9,911 bases of DNA from Acidobacteriota bacterium. Lineage in GTDB: Bacteria; Acidobacteriota; Terriglobia; UBA7540. Location: contig JAJYJL010000181.1 in assembly GCA_021789565.1 (NCBI GenBank), forward strand, positions 1 to 9,911, in the 5' to 3' direction. The notes under the pieces are model-generated. The model was not told the origin of the DNA and searched no databases. It saw nothing but the letters and a program-made list of their open reading frames with translations. The position numbers and the translations under genes were made by a program. Positions within the stretch are counted from its first letter, which is position 1, and every line of letters starts with the position of its first letter. Of this stretch, positions 7,506 to 9,911 are shown piece by piece.

Positions 7506-8437
7506 GGGAGGCCTCCGAAGAACCGCCGAACCGCTCCGCCAAAGCCCGAAAACTCCCGCGATAGGCCCCAGCGCAGCAGCAGACGATGGCTGTTGCCATT
7601 CAAGCCGAAGCCGGGCGACAAGCGCACGGTCCAGCCGGAGGGCAAATTCCACGCCACAACCGGCGCAAGGTAATACGACGTGTCGTGCAGGCCGAAACTC
7701 ACGGCGTCGCCTAACCCGCCGTACATTTCGATTCCAGCGATCAAATTCTCGCGGCAGAAATTGCACTTGTTCGGAGTGGCACGAAGCGCGAGCGGCCGGC
7801 TCGCGCCCACGGCATAGCCGAACTCCCAGGGCTCTTTGGGCGAGAGATTCTTAGTGGCGATGGGATTTACGGCGACGTTCCAGCCCCTAAACGACTTCGA
7901 AAGCAGCAGCTTGAATTCTAGTTCGTGGTCGTGCTCCTGGCGCAAGGAGGAGTTCGAATCCGCGTAATCCGGCTCTGCGTCGTGCCCCTCGACTTCTTTC
8001 AAAATTTTGTCCGCGCCGCTGGTTTGCTCGTATTCGATGTAGATCACCGGATTAACGAAGTGCTCCAGTTTGAACGGCCGGAAGCGGTTCTCCCAGCGGA
8101 AGCCGGTGAAGAGCGTGCGGTCCTTGAACGTGCTTTGGCTGTCGAGATAGAACTCGGTGGTCCACCACGCCGTCGCCCCGTATTCGAATTCCACCCAAGG
8201 AGCGATAAAGCCGTTGCCGCTTCGCTGCGTACCGTAGGTGGAAAAATATTCCACCTCGAGATTGCCGGGCTCCTCGAGATAATGGTCGTAGGTCACAATG
8301 TAAGGGCTTTCCTGCCCACGGGCCGGCAAGACAGCCAGAGGCAAGAGAATCAGCAAGCAGACGGCTACGCCGCACGCCGCAGCGAGTCTTCCCGTGCAAG
8401 GTTGTTTTCCCCTCCCAGAAGGGTCAGCGATGCTCAC
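7502..8437 (-). CDS. Putative outer-membrane beta-barrel protein with a CxxC motif
   Basis: A 311-residue secreted protein that I do not assign to a named family. The signal peptide is about residues 1-42 (hydrophobic CGVAVCLLILLPLAVL, then PARGQ before ESPYIVTYDHYLEEPG). The remainder alternates aromatic and polar residues as in beta-barrel strands: NLEVEYFSTYG, FIAPWVEFEYGATAWWTTEFYL, HFVNPVIYIEYEQ, HELEFKLLLSKSF, WTVRLSPGFGLNG and HRLLLRWGLSREF. One acidic, His-containing loop (HDAEPDYAD to QEHDHE, 152-172) and a CNFC pair (225-228) are unusual for a barrel and could bind metal or form a disulphide. The start is GTG 8437, with GGAGG 7 bases upstream; the longer frame from 8575 runs through a hairpin and has no signal peptide at its own start. 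It overlaps the cytochrome c gene by 4 bases. Confidence 0.72.
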   Translation of the reverse strand: MSIADPSGRGKQPCTGRLAAACGVAVCLLILLPLAVLPARGQESPYIVTYDHYLEEPGNLEVEYFSTYGTQRSGNGFIAPWVEFEYGATAWWTTEFYLDSQSTFKDRTLFTGFRWENRFRPFKLEHFVNPVIYIEYEQTSGADKILKEVEGHDAEPDYADSNSSLRQEHDHELEFKLLLSKSFRGWNVAVNPIATKNLSPKEPWEFGYAVGASRPLALRATPNKCNFCRENLIAGIEMYGGLGDAVSFGLHDTSYYLAPVVAWNLPSGWTVRLSPGFGLNGNSHRLLLRWGLSREFSGFGGAVRRFFGGLP

Positions 8438-8554
8438 ACCCAGTCCTCCCGTGACGATAGGATCAACGCGGTTGGCTTGCAGCGGCAGGCAGTCGGTGGT
8501 AGAAAAGATAAAGGACGCGGTTTGCCGGTGTGCCACATCGCCAGCCGTCGTTCG

Positions 8555-8584
8555 TGACCCCGGTTGTTCGCGCAACCGGGGTCA
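8555..8584 (-). terminator. Strong GC-rich hairpin downstream of the Fur-family gene
   Basis: A perfect 12-bp stem with arms TGACCCCGGTTG and CAACCGGGGTCA closes a 6-base loop, 20 bases past the regulator stop codon. Placement suits a transcription terminator separating the regulator from the barrel-cytochrome pair, but no T-run follows on the minus strand. It could instead be a processing or attenuation structure in a longer transcript. Confidence 0.45.
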
Positions 8585-8604
8585 ACCGTTTTCGGGACTA
8601 AGAA

Positions 8605-9084
8605 TTAGGCCAAAACACCTTCTATTTTCTCCCTCTTGGACGCACAGGTCCCACAAAGCCCTCCCAGCTCCAATCGGGCTACGCGGATGGCCAAGCCGTG
8701 GCGCCCTTCAATCTGGCCCTTGAGCCTTTCGAACAGGGGAGTTTGAATCTCCAGAACTCCACCGCAGCTTTGACAAGTGAAGTGCATGTGGTCCTTGTTG
8801 GTGCGCGTCTCATAGTAATGGCCATGGCCGTTCACGTGCATCAGGTCGAGTTCGTCGATGATGCCAAGTTTCTTGAGCGATTCAAGAGCGCGGTAAACCG
8901 TGGCGAGATGCAGACCGGGCATCTGCTGGCGGGCGCGCCGCAAGACCTCCGGAGCGTCCAGGTGCTCGCCGGCTTTCTGGAGGACATCGGCAATGACCCG
9001 CCGTTGCCGGGTCATGCGCAGGCCGTGCGCCCGGATTTCGCTGGAAAGCTGCCGCCGTTGTTTGAGGTGCCTGGCCAGAACCAT
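8605..9084 (-). CDS. Fur-family transcriptional regulator
   Basis: A 159-residue Fur-superfamily metalloregulator. The N-terminal winged helix includes RMTRQRRVIADVLQKAGEHLDAPEVL (23-48) and recognition helix LHLATVYRALESLKKLGI (58-75). The dimerisation domain has structural zinc pairs C104-x-x-C107 and C144-x-x-C147, and likely regulatory metal ligands H41, E92, H99, H101 and E112 (KDHMHFTCQSCGGVLEI). These ligands do not decide among Fur, PerR and Zur subtypes. The start is ATG 9084; a longer frame from 9153 would translate through the promoter and operator. No Shine-Dalgarno is visible because the palindromic operator ends 3 bases before the ATG. The promoter has TTGACA and TATATT with the operator over the start site, which implies autoregulation. 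The same operator precedes the TonB-dependent receptor, making that gene the clearest target in the window. Confidence 0.93.
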   Translation of the reverse strand: MVLARHLKQRRQLSSEIRAHGLRMTRQRRVIADVLQKAGEHLDAPEVLRRARQQMPGLHLATVYRALESLKKLGIIDELDLMHVNGHGHYYETRTNKDHMHFTCQSCGGVLEIQTPLFERLKGQIEGRHGLAIRVARLELGGLCGTCASKREKIEGVLA

Positions 9085-9087
9085 TGT

Positions 9088-9108
9088 AGTTGCGAAACTT
9101 TCGCAACT
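9088..9108 (-). promoter_or_regulatory. 10-1-10 palindromic operator at the Fur-family gene
   Basis: Perfect inverted repeat with arms AGTTGCGAAA and TTTCGCAACT around a single base. The inner 7-1-7 core is identical in both arms to the receptor operator at 6945-6959. It begins 3 bases downstream of the -10 hexamer and ends 3 bases before the ATG, covering the predicted transcription start. This is the arrangement of an autorepressed Fur-family gene. Confidence 0.8.
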
Positions 9109-9111
9109 TGA

Positions 9112-9141
9112 AATATACCAAACATGTCCTCGTGTTGTCAA
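9112..9141 (-). promoter_or_regulatory. Sigma70-type promoter of the Fur-family gene
   Basis: On the minus strand a perfect TTGACA (9141-9136) is followed after 18 bases by TATATT (9117-9112). A TGG just before the -10 adds an extended -10 character. The predicted start near 9105 would leave a leader of about 20 bases made almost wholly of the palindrome. Confidence 0.7.
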
Positions 9142-9466
9142 CGGTCTCTTCAATATTTGGGCAGATTCTGACCCTTAAAGGCGCTTCCGAGCGGTTCAAT
9201 GGCGACCTGGACAAGCTGTCCAGTTGCAATTGAGGGCACCGCTGGCAACCCGCGCGGGCCTCTTTCAGCGCTGCGGTGGCGACTTCCCAGCATCTGCGGC
9301 GGGTCTTAACGAGGATGTTCCATGATGCTCGCGCCTCATTTCGGCGGCCAGCGACTTGATCTCTGTCAGGTCACGTTCCATCTCACTCCAGCCATACCAC
9401 ATTGCATAATCAGGGCTCGAGTGAAACGTGTTCGACTAGGGCTCGGAGGAAAGGAGCCGAGCGACA
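9142..9466. other. Stretch without a convincing gene
   Basis: No frame here has both a good start and a recognisable product. A 45-codon minus-strand frame (9402-9265; start MWYGWSEMERDLTEIKSL) has a helical, charged N-terminal part but no ribosome binding site, and its second half looks non-coding. A small inverted repeat, CTGGACA-AGC-TGTCCAG, lies at 9207-9223. The right part probably includes the left flank of the IS110-type relic that starts at 9467. Confidence 0.4.
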
Positions 9467-9616
9467 ATGTTGATTATAGGTTGTTATTTTCACGCTCACT
9501 TTCAGCAAATCGCAATTTTGGTTACCACGACCGACGAACTGGTCGAGTGCCGCCTGGAGCATGCCATGGGGGAGGGTTCACGTCCCGCCGAAGTCCTGGG
9601 CCATCCTGTTGAGTGA
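9467..9616 (+). pseudogene. N-terminal relic of an IS110-family transposase
   Basis: A 49-residue frame opens MLIIGCYFHAHFQQIAIL and continues TTTDELVECRLEHAMGEG. This matches the conserved N-terminus of IS110-family (DEDD-type) transposases, which typically read MLIIGCDFH..(F/W)QQIA..(D)T.TGEL.E.RL.HA.GEA. Three things show decay. The Asp of GCDFH, the first catalytic acid, is Tyr7 here. The sequence after GEG shifts frame (the alternative frame gives GFTSRRSPGPS, resembling the usual FYR.L.GP stretch). The remaining 300 or so residues of a full transposase are absent. AGGAAAGGAG at 9447-9456 may be a relic ribosome binding site. The family call rests on remembered sequence patterns. Confidence 0.65.
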
Positions 9617-9713
9617 ACGCGCGGCTGGGCGGTCATTCGCGAACCTTCAGGATTTTCCGCGAAGATGCGGCCGCGGGCTGCTGAGGAGCGAACAAGCTGC
9701 AGGACACTTTGAC

Positions 9714-9743
9714 TTGCGTCACAGATATAAGCTATCGCATAAT
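9714..9743 (+). promoter_or_regulatory. Weak candidate promoter for the small ORF at 9789
   Basis: TTGCGT (9714-9719) and CATAAT (9738-9743) are separated by 18 bases and lie about 45 bases before the small ORF. The match is partial and the region is AT-richer than its surroundings. Confidence 0.22.
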
Positions 9744-9788
9744 TGTGCAGCGACGAATGAACATATTGTGCGTACAGGAGGCGTTGCC

Positions 9789-9910
9789 ATGAAAAGGATA
9801 AATAGTTCCCCCCCGGAAAGCGGCCGAGGCCACCCTTACGGGGATTGCTGGGTGCGATGGTCGTCGCGGGGCTGCTGCTCACAGGAACTAGTGTAGTGTC
9901 CACGAATTAA
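9789..9910 (+). pseudogene. 5' part of an exported-protein gene, out of frame at a C7 run
   Basis: ATG 9789 has a strong ribosome binding site (AGGAGG, 7 bases upstream). As written, the frame encodes only 35 residues (MKRINSSPPESGRGHPYG..., stop 9894-9896), with no hydrophobic segment. Seven C residues at 9808-9814 lie six codons after the start. With eight C (or five) the frame becomes MKRINSSPP followed by GKRPRPPLR and GLLGAMVVAGLLLTG, a textbook signal peptide with basic n-region and hydrophobic core. It then reads TSVVSTN and stops at 9908-9910. The intact ancestor was probably a secreted or lipoprotein gene. The alternatives are phase variation by slippage, a fixed frameshift or a sequencing error. 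The window ends immediately after, so what lies downstream is unknown. Confidence 0.45.
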
Positions 9911-9911
9911 C

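Noticed and set aside
7506..7766. N-terminal extension of the cytochrome c frame
   Set aside because: The extension is Arg-rich and overlaps the barrel gene in another frame; ATG 7505 has a ribosome binding site and is directly followed by the membrane or signal segment.
7925..8557. A 210-codon plus-strand frame
   Set aside because: Antisense to the outer-membrane barrel gene, with no domain or good start site; the minus strand has the signal peptide and ribosome binding site.
9085..9153. Longer start for the Fur-family regulator
   Set aside because: It would translate the TATATT element and the operator; the conserved protein begins after ATG 9084.
9207..9223. Inverted repeat CTGGACA-AGC-TGTCCAG as an operator or attachment site
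   Set aside because: A single short copy with no partner and no associated gene; kept only as a note in the non-coding stretch.
9265..9402. 45-residue minus-strand ORF (MWYGWSEMERDLTEIKSL...)
   Set aside because: No ribosome binding site, no recognised family, and the second half looks non-coding; not strong enough to call a gene.

Overview
This 9.9 kb window is GC-rich bacterial DNA, most likely from an Acidobacteriota genome or one of its megaplasmids or islands. The main clue is a roughly 1,190-residue TonB-dependent receptor with an N-terminal carboxypeptidase-regulatory-like domain (Oar-like), a type greatly expanded in that phylum. The phylum assignment is inference. The gene families are read from motifs in the sequence.

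Left block (1-1811, + strand): the 3' part of a PRTRC cassette (ParB-Related, ThiF-Related Cassette). It holds the C-terminal end of an upstream PRTRC protein (F or A), then PRTRC protein B (a prokaryotic E2-like fold, family D), then the PRTRC ThiF-family E1-like protein, tightly packed. PRTRC cassettes lie on plasmids and integrative elements and encode a bacterial ubiquitin-conjugation-like set (Ubl, E2, E1 and often a JAB peptidase) beside a ParB homologue. The ThiF frame runs on past its recognisable domain into a convergent gene, which suggests an element boundary near 1730-1765.

Middle block (1764-9153, all - strand): in transcription order, a Fur-family metalloregulator, an outer-membrane beta-barrel protein, a mono-haem c-type cytochrome (start overlapping the barrel stop by ATGA), the TonB-dependent receptor, a bacterioferritin with every ferroxidase and haem ligand intact, and an LCM/TIGR00027-type methyltransferase broken by a one-base frameshift. 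The regulator promoter and the receptor promoter carry the same 7-1-7 palindrome, TGCGAAA-N-TTTCGCA, found nowhere else in the window. This points to a small metal- or redox-responsive regulon in which the Fur-family protein represses itself and the receptor. Bacterioferritin next to the receptor suggests iron.

Right end (9154-9911): mostly non-coding and decayed. It holds an N-terminal relic of an IS110-family transposase whose first catalytic Asp is replaced by Tyr, and a small ORF with a good Shine-Dalgarno site. A run of seven C just after its start codon throws a signal-peptide-like sequence out of frame. No tRNA, rRNA or CRISPR array was seen.
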